Assembly (NCBI GenBank): GCA_947497585.1
Contig: CANMHG010000008.1
Span: 1-64,000, forward strand
Direction of reading: 5' to 3'
Origin: an uncultured Bacillaceae bacterium
GTDB taxonomy: Bacteria > Bacillota > Bacilli > Bacillales > Bacillaceae_L
Length of the DNA stretch: 64,000 bases
Shown here: positions 45,677-55,004 of the stretch, in pieces
Layout: each line of letters opens with the position of its first letter
How positions within the stretch are numbered: position 1 is the first letter of the stretch
Translations under genes and position numbers: made by a program
The notes under the pieces: generated by a model
The model's database searches: none
What the model was told of the DNA's origin: nothing
The model's input: the letters and a program-made list of their open reading frames with translations, nothing else

Positions 45677-48600
45677 GTGGAAGAAAACAGTACTATACTT
45701 CTAACGAAAATTACTCCTCCGAACGTGAAAGAGCATATTTTACGTAGACCGTCCTTAATGAAAAAATTGAAAGCGGTAACAAACTACCCCTTAACAATCA
45801 TTCATTCCGGTCCTGGCTATGGAAAGACAACGGCACTATCAACACTAGTCAAGGATCAAAACCATTCGTTCTCATGGTACAGCATCTCGAATAATGACGA
45901 CGATGTTATACCGTTCTTATCTTATATTACTTCCGCGATAAGGAGTCAGCATCCAACCTTTGGTACAAACTTTCTATCCTATATCGGTACAGTAGACCGT
46001 TACATACGAGATGAAGAGATACGCTCGTTATGCTCTTTATTTGTCAATGAAGTTATCAGTTTTACCTCAACAATAATACTTATTTTAGATGATTATCATA
46101 TTGTTCAACAATCTCCAAGTATTGACAAATGGATGACAATGTTAATACAACATATCCCGGCCAATTTACATGTAGTGATTTCAAGTCGTACTCGTCCTAA
46201 TTGGGATTTGTTAACTGCAATGAAGGTGAAAAACGAATTACTAGAAATTAAACAAAAAGATCTAGTGTTCACCTTTGACGAAGTAGATGTCTTACTAAGA
46301 GATTATTATGAATGTGAAGTAGACGATCTTGAAATTGAACAGATTTTTTCTGCAACCGAGGGCTGGGTTATTGCCATAGGAATGATTTGGCAACAATTAA
46401 CCGTGAACGGCAGCCTTAGTGACGTATTAGTAAATAAAGCACGATCTCTTGATGATTTGTTCAAATTCTTAGCAATGGAAGTATTTCAGAAGCAGCCACC
46501 AATGGTACAGCAGTTCTTAGAAAGTACCTGTATTTTTGATGAGCTAAACGGGCAACTATGTGACGATGTACTAGGAATCAGTGGGGCATCAGCAATGTTG
46601 GAAAATATATCAAATAGGAATCTGTTTTTATATTCAATAGGGGACGGACAATATCGCTATCATGCATTATTTAAGGAATTCTTAGAGAAGCAATTGCGTA
46701 TGACAAATGATAGACAATACAGAATGCTTCATGAACGTAGTGGTAATTATTATTATCGTCAGGGATTAATGGTTCAGGCTATTTATCATTTTGAAGCAAT
46801 TAGTGATTTTGAAAATGTAGCTAGAATTCTAGATAAACATGGTCAGGTAATGATTGAAAATGGTCAGCTTGAGAGTTTACTAGAAAGGCTTAAAAGAATT
46901 CCTGAACTATTAAAAAATCAATATTATCTTCTATGGCTATATGAAGGTGAAGTATTAAGGTATCGTTGTTCATATAATGACGCAGAAAAATGTTACTTAA
47001 GTGCAATCGAAAGAGCTAGTCAGGTCAAAGATTACATTGGAGAGAGCCGTGCATTAGAAGGGCAAGCTAGGATCTATCTTGATACAATTCAACCAGGTAA
47101 AGCAGAACGTTTTCTGCAGAAAGCCATTGAAGGACTTGAAGCAATGGGAGATACAGGGTATGAAGGTCTAGGTAGACTGTATTCTTTGATGGCTGAAAAC
47201 CTCGCCAACGCGGGACAAGCGATTAAAGCCCAGAAATGGTTTAAGAAAGGGAAAGAGCTTAACATAGTGCTTGAGGACGGCAATCTCGAAGCTAGACTGT
47301 ATTTGCGTTCAGGTAAGCTTATGAATGCCAAGAAGATATTGATTCAAAAGAAACAAGCCGAATCCACGAGTGCACAAGTCCATTTGCAGCAGTCACATCG
47401 TGAAACAGATCTATTACTCTCTTTAATTGAAGCTTTTATGGGGAATGGTGAGGAAGCTAAGGAATTAGCTCAATCTGGTATTCAACAAGGTGTGAGATTT
47501 CAGGCTCCATTTGTTGAGGCATGTGGCTGGATCAGGATGGGGCATGCAGTACAGCTGCTAGGAAAATATGATTATACACTAGCAAAACAATGTTATGAAA
47601 CGGCACTTGAAATTATGGATGAAATTAACGTTTCTAGGGGAAAAGCAGAACCGCTAATGGGGCTATGTATTTTACTTGGGAATGAAGGCGCATATGAGCG
47701 ATCCATTGAATATGGTACCAAGGCGTTGGAAGAGACTGAAAAGGTAAAGGATGCATGGTTATCAGCACTCATTTTATTATGTATGGCAATTGCTGCTGTT
47801 CATAACGAAAAATATGAGGAAGCAAACAACTATTTATCAAAGTGTTCAACACTATTTACTGAGTGTGGTGACCAGAATGGTTCTTTAATGGTAGCTCTGT
47901 GGAGGTGTGTTTCATCTTTTTATAGTGAAGAAGAGGGTCATTTCCTAACTAATGTGCAACATTTTTGTAAGCTACTTCAGTTAGGGGACTACACTTTTAT
48001 ATTTAAGAAGCGTACTTTATTTGGACCAAGGGATTTAAAAAAGCTTGTTCCTATTTTACTAGAAGCTCAGAAAATTGGTGTTCACCGTCAATATATTAGT
48101 AATCTCCTAGATGAATTAGGAATTATGAATGTAACAAACCATCCGGGTTATACTTTGAGAATTCAAACACTAGGGAAATTTAGGGTATGGCTAGGCACCA
48201 ATGAGGTACGTGAATCTGATTGGCAAAGAGGAAAGGCAAAGGAGTTATTAGAGTTTTTTGTTACAAGACGTAATGTGCTAATACCTAAAGAGGAGTTATT
48301 CTCAGTACTTTGGTCAGGCATAGATGAGAAGGCAGCCGCTAGAGATTTTAAAGTAGCTTTAAATGCTTTAAATAATGCTTTAGAGCCTAATCGTAAAGCA
48401 AGGTCTACACCATTCTTTATCCAAAGGGTTGGTACCTCCTATGGCCTAAATCCTGATTCAGGATATTTAATAGATATTGATGAGTTTGAGGAATGGATAC
48501 TAGCAGGGTTAGAAGAGAAGGATCGCTCACAGGTAATAAAATGTCTTCAGCGAGGCCTTGAATTGTATGAAGGTGATTACCTGCCAGAGCGACGTTATGA

Positions 48601-48916
48601 TGATTGGTGTTTAAATGAAAGAGAACGACTTCAAGTAAATTTCTTACGTGGAGCGGAAAGAATGGCTCAAGCTTATGTTCAAGCCGCTCAATATGATAAG
48701 ACGATTTATTGGTGTGAAAAAATCATTGAGAAAGATAAAACATGGGAAGAGGCCTATCGTTTACTAATGTTTGCTTATTATCAAAAGAATAATAGACCAC
48801 AAGGATTAAAGTGGTATAAAAAATGCTGTGAAGCCCTCGACGATGAACTTGGTGTTGAACCAATGTCACCAACAAAGCAAATGTATGAAATGCTAATTGG
48901 TGCAAAAACTTCTTAG
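45677..48916 (+). CDS. STAND ATPase / BTAD-domain transcriptional regulator
   Basis: A 1079-residue MalT-like regulator. The N-terminal NTPase has Walker A GPGYGKTT (residues 45-52) and Walker B ILILDDYH (near 133-140). A long helical TPR-like region follows (about 340-800). The C-terminus has a winged helix (LRIQTLGKFRVWL from about 830) and a bacterial transcriptional activation domain to the end. GTG at 45677 with GAGGT is preferred over the TTG at 45659. Such proteins act as ligand-triggered activators. It is directly upstream of the Liv-type transporter cluster and probably controls it. Confidence 0.85.
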   Translation: MEENSTILLTKITPPNVKEHILRRPSLMKKLKAVTNYPLTIIHSGPGYGKTTALSTLVKDQNHSFSWYSISNNDDDVIPFLSYITSAIRSQHPTFGTNFLSYIGTVDRYIRDEEIRSLCSLFVNEVISFTSTIILILDDYHIVQQSPSIDKWMTMLIQHIPANLHVVISSRTRPNWDLLTAMKVKNELLEIKQKDLVFTFDEVDVLLRDYYECEVDDLEIEQIFSATEGWVIAIGMIWQQLTVNGSLSDVLVNKARSLDDLFKFLAMEVFQKQPPMVQQFLESTCIFDELNGQLCDDVLGISGASAMLENISNRNLFLYSIGDGQYRYHALFKEFLEKQLRMTNDRQYRMLHERSGNYYYRQGLMVQAIYHFEAISDFENVARILDKHGQVMIENGQLESLLERLKRIPELLKNQYYLLWLYEGEVLRYRCSYNDAEKCYLSAIERASQVKDYIGESRALEGQARIYLDTIQPGKAERFLQKAIEGLEAMGDTGYEGLGRLYSLMAENLANAGQAIKAQKWFKKGKELNIVLEDGNLEARLYLRSGKLMNAKKILIQKKQAESTSAQVHLQQSHRETDLLLSLIEAFMGNGEEAKELAQSGIQQGVRFQAPFVEACGWIRMGHAVQLLGKYDYTLAKQCYETALEIMDEINVSRGKAEPLMGLCILLGNEGAYERSIEYGTKALEETEKVKDAWLSALILLCMAIAAVHNEKYEEANNYLSKCSTLFTECGDQNGSLMVALWRCVSSFYSEEEGHFLTNVQHFCKLLQLGDYTFIFKKRTLFGPRDLKKLVPILLEAQKIGVHRQYISNLLDELGIMNVTNHPGYTLRIQTLGKFRVWLGTNEVRESDWQRGKAKELLEFFVTRRNVLIPKEELFSVLWSGIDEKAAARDFKVALNALNNALEPNRKARSTPFFIQRVGTSYGLNPDSGYLIDIDEFEEWILAGLEEKDRSQVIKCLQRGLELYEGDYLPERRYDDWCLNERERLQVNFLRGAERMAQAYVQAAQYDKTIYWCEKIIEKDKTWEEAYRLLMFAYYQKNNRPQGLKWYKKCCEALDDELGVEPMSPTKQMYEMLIGAKTS

Positions 48917-48923
48917 AATGACA

Positions 48924-48955
48924 GAATTCCGTACTGGTTTTAGTACGGAATTTTT
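48924..48955 (+). terminator. Terminator of the BTAD regulator gene
   Basis: AATTCCGTACT/AGTACGGAATT with loop GGTTTT is followed by TTT. Confidence 0.88.
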
Positions 48956-49043
48956 AAATCGCGTTTTATGTAACCGATTTGTAACTACGTAAATGTACGA
49001 TAGGTTCAAAGCTTTAAAGTCAATTTTATAAGGGGGAAATGTA

Positions 49044-50318
49044 ATGGTGAAGAAGAATGTGTTTATGCGTTTTGGTATGTTGTTCTTATTTGCTCTTCTA
49101 TTAATCTTCGTTTCAGCATGTAGTTCAGATACTACAACACAAGAAGAAAGCCCGAGCACGACTGAACAACCGAAGGAAGAAGTGAAAGAGGAACCTAAAG
49201 AAGAGCCTAAAGAGCCAATTAAAATTGGTGTCTTAGCATCACTAAGCGGAGCACTAGAGGCTTATGGGAAACAAACAGTGAATGGTTTCGAATTAGGTCT
49301 AATGTATGCAACAGATGGAACAATGGAAGTGAATGGACGCAAAATTGAATTCGTAGTTGAAGACACTGAAACAAAACCAGAAGTTGCTATTAAAAAGGCT
49401 ACTAAGCTATTAGAAGAAGATAAGGTTGATTTCATTGTAGGATCATCAAGCTCTGGTGATACTCTAGCAGTTCTTCCATTGGCAGAAGAGTATGAAAAAA
49501 TCATGGTTGTTGAACCAGCGGTTGCTGATAGTATCACTGGTTCTGAATGGAATAAATATGTTTTCCGTACTGCACGTAACTCATCACAAGATGCTGTTGC
49601 TGGAGCAGCTGCTATTGCAAAAGAAGGCGTGAAAATTGCTACACTTGCACCTGACTATGCATTTGGTAGAGACGGTGTTGCAGCATTTAAGGATGCAGCA
49701 ATTAAACTTGGTGCAGACATTGTCCATGAAGAATATGCTGACCCTGCAGCAACTGATTTCACTTCTAATATTCAAAAAATTATCGAATCAAAACCTGATT
49801 ATCTATTTGTAGTATGGGCTGGAGCAAACTCTCCTTGGAACCAAATTGCCGATATGAAGGTACAAGAAAAGGGAATCAAAATTTCTACTGGAGCTCCTGA
49901 TATCGCTGCATTAAAAACAATGCAAGCACTAGTAGGTATGGAAGGTTTCACAGTATATCATCACACATTACCAACTAACGATATTAACAAATGGTTAGTT
50001 GAAGAACATAAAGCAAAGTTTAATGGTGAGGTTCCTGACCTATTTACACCAGGTGGTATGAATGCTGCGATTGCAATCGTTGAAGCACTTAAAAAGACAA
50101 ATGGTGACACAGATACGGATACATTAATTAGTACAATGGAAGGTATGAGCTTTGAAACACCTAAGGGTACTATGACTTTCCGTCCTGAAGATCATCAAGC
50201 TCTTCAAACACTTTATGCAATTCGTCTAGAAATGGTAGATGGTTTTGACTATCCAGTGCCAGTATTAATTCGTGAACTTACTCCAGAAGAAACTGCACCT
50301 CCAATTTTGAACAAATAG
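49044..50318 (+). CDS. Branched-chain amino acid-type ABC transporter substrate-binding lipoprotein
   Basis: A 424-residue Leu/Ile/Val-binding-type (periplasmic-binding fold I) lipoprotein. The signal peptide ends in the lipobox VSAC (Cys near residue 27), then an acidic Pro/Glu-rich linker (about 35-55), then the domain starting PIKIGVLASLSG. It captures the substrate outside the membrane for the permeases encoded downstream. Members bind amino acids, amides, urea, aromatic acids and others, so the ligand is open. AAGGGGGAAA precedes the ATG. A hairpin separates it from the ATPase genes, a common way to give more binding protein than transporter. Confidence 0.9.
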   Translation: MVKKNVFMRFGMLFLFALLLIFVSACSSDTTTQEESPSTTEQPKEEVKEEPKEEPKEPIKIGVLASLSGALEAYGKQTVNGFELGLMYATDGTMEVNGRKIEFVVEDTETKPEVAIKKATKLLEEDKVDFIVGSSSSGDTLAVLPLAEEYEKIMVVEPAVADSITGSEWNKYVFRTARNSSQDAVAGAAAIAKEGVKIATLAPDYAFGRDGVAAFKDAAIKLGADIVHEEYADPAATDFTSNIQKIIESKPDYLFVVWAGANSPWNQIADMKVQEKGIKISTGAPDIAALKTMQALVGMEGFTVYHHTLPTNDINKWLVEEHKAKFNGEVPDLFTPGGMNAAIAIVEALKKTNGDTDTDTLISTMEGMSFETPKGTMTFRPEDHQALQTLYAIRLEMVDGFDYPVPVLIRELTPEETAPPILNK

Positions 50319-50328
50319 GTTTGCCTGA

Positions 50329-50363
50329 GTAGACTTCGGTATTCTTACCGAAGTCTACTTATT
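50329..50363 (+). terminator. Hairpin between the binding-protein and ATPase genes
   Basis: GTAGACTTCGGTA/TACCGAAGTCTAC is a perfect 13-bp stem with loop TTCT, followed by the weak tail TTATTCG. It probably acts as a partial terminator or mRNA stabiliser inside the operon. Confidence 0.75.
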
Positions 50364-50423
50364 CGAATAAACCGCGTTCTCTTCTGAAAATTATTCCTCA
50401 AAATATACAAGGTGGTGAAGAAG

Positions 50424-51194
50424 TTGGCTTCAATTATTGAAACAAAAGATTTAACAATTGCGTTTGGTGGTCATGTGGCAGTAGACAGTGTCAATTTCAC
50501 AGTTCCTGAAAATCATTTTAAGTCAATTATCGGCCCTAATGGTGCTGGAAAAACGACATTTTTCAACCTTTTAAGCGGCCAGCTAAGTCCAACTAAAGGG
50601 CAGGTATTTCTAAAAGGTGAGGAAATTACAAAGCTTTCTCCAACGGTTAGGACAAGAAAAGGAATCGGCCGTTCCTTTCAGATTACAAATGTATTCCCCA
50701 ATTTAACAGTATTAGAAAATGTAAGACTTGCTGTTCAATCGAGAGCGGGTGTTCGTTATCAAATGCTATCTCATTTTAAAAGATTTAAGCAGTTCGAAGA
50801 TAAATCGCATGACATTTTAAAGTTAGTGCTACTTGATAATAAATCTGATGCAATTGCTAAAAATCTTGCTCACGGAGAAAAACGTAAATTAGAGATTGCT
50901 ATGCTGCTAGCTCTTGAGACAGAGGTGTTATTGCTAGATGAACCTACAGCAGGTATGTCACTTGAAGAGGTTCCAACGATTTTAGAGGTCATTAAAAAGA
51001 TTAAGGCAGAAGGAAATCGAACCATCATATTAATTGAACACAAGATGGATATGATCATGGACTTATCAGACAGTGTCATGGTTTTATTCAACGGTAAACT
51101 TTTGGCAGATGGTACTCCAGAGGAAATCATGAATAATGAAACAGTACAATCGGCTTACTTAGGAGGGTTATATAATGACGACACCGCATCTTAA
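50424..51194 (+). CDS. ABC transporter ATPase, LivG type
   Basis: A 256-residue ATP-binding subunit of a branched-chain amino acid-type importer. Walker A is GPNGAGKTT near residues 34-42, the signature region LAHGEKRKLEIAMLLA near 154 and Walker B LLLDEPTAGM near 176. The C-terminal extension is that of LivG. The start TTG at 50424 has AGGTGG eight bases upstream; the two GTG codons before it lie in that site. It overlaps the next ATPase gene by 20 bases. Confidence 0.9.
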   Translation: MASIIETKDLTIAFGGHVAVDSVNFTVPENHFKSIIGPNGAGKTTFFNLLSGQLSPTKGQVFLKGEEITKLSPTVRTRKGIGRSFQITNVFPNLTVLENVRLAVQSRAGVRYQMLSHFKRFKQFEDKSHDILKLVLLDNKSDAIAKNLAHGEKRKLEIAMLLALETEVLLLDEPTAGMSLEEVPTILEVIKKIKAEGNRTIILIEHKMDMIMDLSDSVMVLFNGKLLADGTPEEIMNNETVQSAYLGGLYNDDTAS

Positions 51195-51885
51195 ACTTGA
51201 TGGAGTTGAAACTTATATTGACCAATATCATATTTTACAAGGCGTTTCCTTCGAGGTACCAAAAGGTGAAGTTACTGTCTTATTAGGTCGTAATGGAGCG
51301 GGGAAAACAACAACCTTACGTAGCATTATGGGGCTTAACCCAGCGGCGAAAGGGAAAATTCTTTACAATGATCAAGAGATACAGGGATTGCCAACTTATA
51401 CAATTGCTAGTAAGGGGATTGGCTATGTACCTGAAGACCAAGGGATTTTTGCTGATTTGACAGTAGAAGAGAATATGAAGGTTGCTATAAAAAAAGAAAA
51501 TGATGAAACGAAGGAACGACTAGAGTATATTTTAAATTTATTTCCTGACTTAAAGACGTTTTGGAAAAGACGAGGCGGTAATTTAAGTGGAGGACAAAAA
51601 CAAATGCTCTCTATTGCTAGGGCATATGTAAATGAAAATGATTTACTTCTGATTGATGAACCAAGTAAAGGTCTTGCTCCAATTATTGTTGAGAAGGTAA
51701 TGGAATCCATCCAGGAAATGAAAGCAAAGACAACTATTGTTCTTGTTGAACAAAACTTTTTCATGGCAAGTACGATAGGTGATCGTTTTTATATTATTGA
51801 TGACGGCCGTTCGGTTCATCACGGTGAAATGAAGGAACTAAAAGAGAATGAGCAATTACGTAAACAATATTTAGGAATTGCTTAA
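51175..51885 (+). CDS. ABC transporter ATPase, LivF type
   Basis: A 236-residue second ATPase of the importer. Walker A GRNGAGKTT is near residues 38-46, the signature LSGGQKQMLSIARA near 138, and Walker B LLIDEPSKGLAP near 157. The GYVPEDQGIF stretch is typical of LivF. AGGAGGG precedes the ATG at 51175 inside the end of the upstream gene, so translation is coupled. It pairs with the LivG-type subunit as a heterodimer. Confidence 0.9.
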   Translation: MTTPHLKLDGVETYIDQYHILQGVSFEVPKGEVTVLLGRNGAGKTTTLRSIMGLNPAAKGKILYNDQEIQGLPTYTIASKGIGYVPEDQGIFADLTVEENMKVAIKKENDETKERLEYILNLFPDLKTFWKRRGGNLSGGQKQMLSIARAYVNENDLLLIDEPSKGLAPIIVEKVMESIQEMKAKTTIVLVEQNFFMASTIGDRFYIIDDGRSVHHGEMKELKENEQLRKQYLGIA

Positions 51886-51913
51886 ACGTTAACCTGGAAG
51901 GAGGTCATATTGA

Positions 51914-52774
51914 ATGGATGTAATAATTAATTTAACAGTGAATGGTTTGGCAACAGGTATGCTAATTTTCTTACTCGCTGCAGGCTTAACCTTGATTTTT
52001 GGATTAATGGATGTTCTTAATTTTGCTCACGGCGGACTATTTGCTTGGGGAGCCTATGCTGGTATATGGACGTATACAACTTCAGGAAGCTTTTTAATTG
52101 GAATCATTTGTGCAATGCTTACAGGTCTCATCCTTGGATATTTAATGGAACGCTATATTGTTCAACCAGTTTACGGTAACCATATCCAACAAATCCTCAT
52201 AACTCTCGGATTAATGTTAGTGTTATCGGAGATGCTTAAGGTTGTTTGGGGACCGAATCAGTTAAGTGCAACGACTCCGAGTTATTTAGCTGGTAGTTGG
52301 GAATTTGGTGGGGTTATCTTAATTAAATATCGTTTACTGATTATTGCAGTAGGTTTCCTAGTGTTTTTCCTAATTCATTACATTTTAAAGAATACGAAAA
52401 TCGGATTAATCGTACGTGCTGGTGTTATGGATAAGGAAATGGTTCAATCACTAGGCATTAATATCAAAAAAGTCTTTATGCTCGTATTCATGGTTGGATC
52501 TGCATTGGCAGCACTAGGTGGAGTGTTACTTGGCCCATACTCTGGTGTTATTCATGCAGAAATGGGGCTAGAATTCGGAATACTAGCTTTTATTGTTGTC
52601 GTTATCGGAGGAATGGGAAGTATTACAGGTTCGGTTTTAGCTGCAATTTTAGTAGGGTTGGCAGGTTCGTATATGGCGTATTATGTTCCAGATTTAGCCC
52701 TTGCTGTAAACATGCTTCTAATGGCACTAGTATTAATCTTTAAGCCACAAGGTCTATTTGGGATAAAGGGGTGA
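51914..52774 (+). CDS. ABC transporter permease, LivH type
   Basis: A 286-residue inner membrane permease with about eight helices. NGLATGMLIFLLAAGLTLIFG near residues 9-29, VLNFAHGGLFAWGAYAG near 35-51 and the cytoplasmic loop with MDKEMVQSLGINIKK near 178 are hallmarks of LivH. GGAAGGAGG precedes the ATG. It is separated by five bases from the LivM-type gene. Confidence 0.92.
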   Translation: MDVIINLTVNGLATGMLIFLLAAGLTLIFGLMDVLNFAHGGLFAWGAYAGIWTYTTSGSFLIGIICAMLTGLILGYLMERYIVQPVYGNHIQQILITLGLMLVLSEMLKVVWGPNQLSATTPSYLAGSWEFGGVILIKYRLLIIAVGFLVFFLIHYILKNTKIGLIVRAGVMDKEMVQSLGINIKKVFMLVFMVGSALAALGGVLLGPYSGVIHAEMGLEFGILAFIVVVIGGMGSITGSVLAAILVGLAGSYMAYYVPDLALAVNMLLMALVLIFKPQGLFGIKG

Positions 52775-52778
52775 AGAT

Positions 52779-53789
52779 ATGAAACTATTACAATCTAATT
52801 CACAAAAAGCAAACCTAGTGTATGTGTTGATGGCTTTCTTTTTACTCCTCTTTCCATTTATAAACGATTCTAGAAGCTTAATGATCATTTTTACACAAAT
52901 GTTTATCTTTGCAATTTTAGCTATGAGTTATGATATTTTACTAGGTTATACAGGAATTGTTTCATTTGGTCATGCTATGTTCTTCGGGATAGGTGCATAT
53001 ACAACTGGTATCTTTATGAAACAGTTCGATAGTACAACGGTCTACTTATTACTTTCTATCGTAGTAGGTGCCATTTTAGCTGGGATTGTAAGTTATATTG
53101 TAGGTCTACTTTCCTTACGATTAAAAAGTCACTTTTACGCTATGTTGACTCTGGCATTTTCAGGTCTGTTCCTTGTTTTGGCTGAAAAGTGGAGAACACT
53201 AACTTATGGAAATGATGGATTTACGTTCCCAATACCTGATTATTTAAAAGATAGGTTAACTCTTTATTTAATTTCCTTTGGATTAATGGTTCTTGTGTTT
53301 ATCTTGTTAAAAAGATTTACTGAATCGCCACTCGGTCGGGTATTACAGGCAATAAGGGAAAATGAACCTAGAACAGAATCACTTGGTTATAATGTTTTAC
53401 ACTATAAGATTATTGCAAGTGTAGTTGCAGGAGTTGTTGCTAGTTTATCAGGATCACTCTATGTGCTTACATTACGATTTGTAAATACGTCTGTATTTAC
53501 AATGGATATCACGCTTGATGCGTTATTAATGACAATTATCGGTGGTGTAGGAACATTAGTAGGTGCAATTATAGGTGCTGGATTGATTGAATTTGCGCAT
53601 CACTGGTTAACCGGTCTTTCAAAGGTTCATTGGATCTTTGAGCGTTGGATTATTTTCTTCGGAATTCTATATATTTTAGTTGTTATGTTCTTCCCTTACG
53701 GAATTGTTGGAAGTTTTAAGCTTTGGTGGTTCAAACGCCGTTCGAAAAAGGGGAAAGAAACTGCTTCGAATCATGACATTGCAAGCTAA
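52779..53789 (+). CDS. ABC transporter permease, LivM type
   Basis: A 336-residue permease, the partner of the LivH-type subunit, with about nine helices. LGYTGIVSFGHAMFFGIGAYTTG near residues 52-74 and the loop RVLQAIRENEPRTESLGYN near 190 are diagnostic. The last residues after helix nine are basic. It ends 14 bases before the small gene that starts the enzyme part of the cluster, with no terminator between them. Confidence 0.92.
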   Translation: MKLLQSNSQKANLVYVLMAFFLLLFPFINDSRSLMIIFTQMFIFAILAMSYDILLGYTGIVSFGHAMFFGIGAYTTGIFMKQFDSTTVYLLLSIVVGAILAGIVSYIVGLLSLRLKSHFYAMLTLAFSGLFLVLAEKWRTLTYGNDGFTFPIPDYLKDRLTLYLISFGLMVLVFILLKRFTESPLGRVLQAIRENEPRTESLGYNVLHYKIIASVVAGVVASLSGSLYVLTLRFVNTSVFTMDITLDALLMTIIGGVGTLVGAIIGAGLIEFAHHWLTGLSKVHWIFERWIIFFGILYILVVMFFPYGIVGSFKLWWFKRRSKKGKETASNHDIAS

Positions 53790-53802
53790 AGGAGTAGAGG
53801 CG

Positions 53803-53985
53803 ATGAGTGAGAACAGTCAACTGATTTCTTCGTTTGTGGTCAGATGTAATTTGGTTGATATTGATGAAATATCAGGAGAGAAACATTGGCGAATAAAGGT
53901 AAGTCATGTACAAGGTGAAGAAGAAGTGGCTGTTAAAAATATGGATGAGGCGGTTAGCTTCATGAAACAAATAATTGGAGAGTGA
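53803..53985 (+). CDS. Small 60-residue protein within the catabolic cluster
   Basis: A 60-residue protein (MSENSQLISSFVVRC...) with a predicted beta-rich front and an amphipathic C-terminal helix, DEAVSFMKQIIGE. GGAGTAGAGG precedes the ATG at 53803; the longer frame overlapping the permease gene is rejected. It lies between the LivM-type permease and the KAS III-like gene, 6 bases before the latter. No family is recognised. A role as a small partner of the KAS-like enzyme is conceivable, but this rests on position alone. Confidence 0.7.
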   Translation: MSENSQLISSFVVRCNLVDIDEISGEKHWRIKVSHVQGEEEVAVKNMDEAVSFMKQIIGE

Positions 53986-53991
53986 AGGATA

Positions 53992-55002
53992 TTGCCAACA
54001 ATCGGTGTTGTAAGTACGGGAGTCTATCTGCCTGAAACGTACGAAACGGCTGAAGAAATTGCTACAAAATCAGGGATTCCACAGGATGTCATTGAGAAGA
54101 AGCTTGGCATAACTCGAAAGCCAATCCCAGGTTCTGGAGATCATACTTGTCAAATGGGAATTAATGCAGCTAAAAAGGCTATCGACAAGGCTAGAGTCGA
54201 TCCGCTATCTATAGACCTAGTAATCTATATTGGAGAAGAGCATAAAGAATATCCATTGTGGACAGCAGCTATTAAACTACAACAAGAGGTAGGAGCTGAG
54301 AACGCATGGGCATTTGATGTGGCAATGAGGTGTGGTACGACAGTTATGGCTCTTAAAGTAGCAAAGGATATGATGACTGCAGATCCTTCAATTAATACAG
54401 TTTTATTAGCTGGTGGCTATCGAAATGGTGATTTCATTGATTATGAAAACCCACGCACAAGGTTTATGTATAATCTAGGTGCAGGAGGAGGAGCTCTTCT
54501 TTTACAAAAAGGGCTCCGGAAAAATCAAGTGTTAGAGACGACGATCATGACAGATGGGTCTTTTTCAGAGGATGTTGTAGTTGTCGCAGGCGGTACGAAG
54601 GAACCTATTACAGCAGAAGCCATTGAAAATAGACGCAATATGCTTGATGTGTTAGATCCAGAAGGAATGAAGATGAGGTTAGAAGAAAAATCGATGAAGA
54701 ACTTCTTGAAAGTTATTCGTTCATCGCTGGAGAAAAGCGGTTATACAGAAGAGGATATCGACTATTTAGGAATTCTTCATATGAAAAAATCTGCTCATGA
54801 TTTTGTTTTAAATGAGTTGGGCTTATCCGAAAATCAATCCATCTATTTAAATGAATATGGGCATATAGGTCAAATTGATCAAATTCTTTCGTTAGAATTG
54901 GCAGAAAAATCTGGTAAGATAAAAGCAGGTGACATCATCGTTTTGGTTAGTGCAGGAATAGGCTATGCGTGGGGAGCAACAACCATTAAATGGGGGGAAT
55001 AA
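53992..55002 (+). CDS. KAS III (FabH)-like condensing enzyme
   Basis: A 336-residue thiolase-fold enzyme of the 3-oxoacyl-ACP synthase III family. The nucleophile is Cys114 in AMRCGTT and the first histidine is His263 in ILHMKK. The third position, normally Asn in the YGN of FabH, reads YGH (His291). That pattern departs from fatty-acid-initiating FabH and suggests a different acyl transfer or cleavage reaction. The start is TTG at 53992 after GTGAAGGATA. It sits between a transporter and a hydrolase gene in one operon, which favours a catabolic role; the substrate is unknown. Confidence 0.85.
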   Translation: MPTIGVVSTGVYLPETYETAEEIATKSGIPQDVIEKKLGITRKPIPGSGDHTCQMGINAAKKAIDKARVDPLSIDLVIYIGEEHKEYPLWTAAIKLQQEVGAENAWAFDVAMRCGTTVMALKVAKDMMTADPSINTVLLAGGYRNGDFIDYENPRTRFMYNLGAGGGALLLQKGLRKNQVLETTIMTDGSFSEDVVVVAGGTKEPITAEAIENRRNMLDVLDPEGMKMRLEEKSMKNFLKVIRSSLEKSGYTEEDIDYLGILHMKKSAHDFVLNELGLSENQSIYLNEYGHIGQIDQILSLELAEKSGKIKAGDIIVLVSAGIGYAWGATTIKWGE

Positions 55003-55004
55003 GA

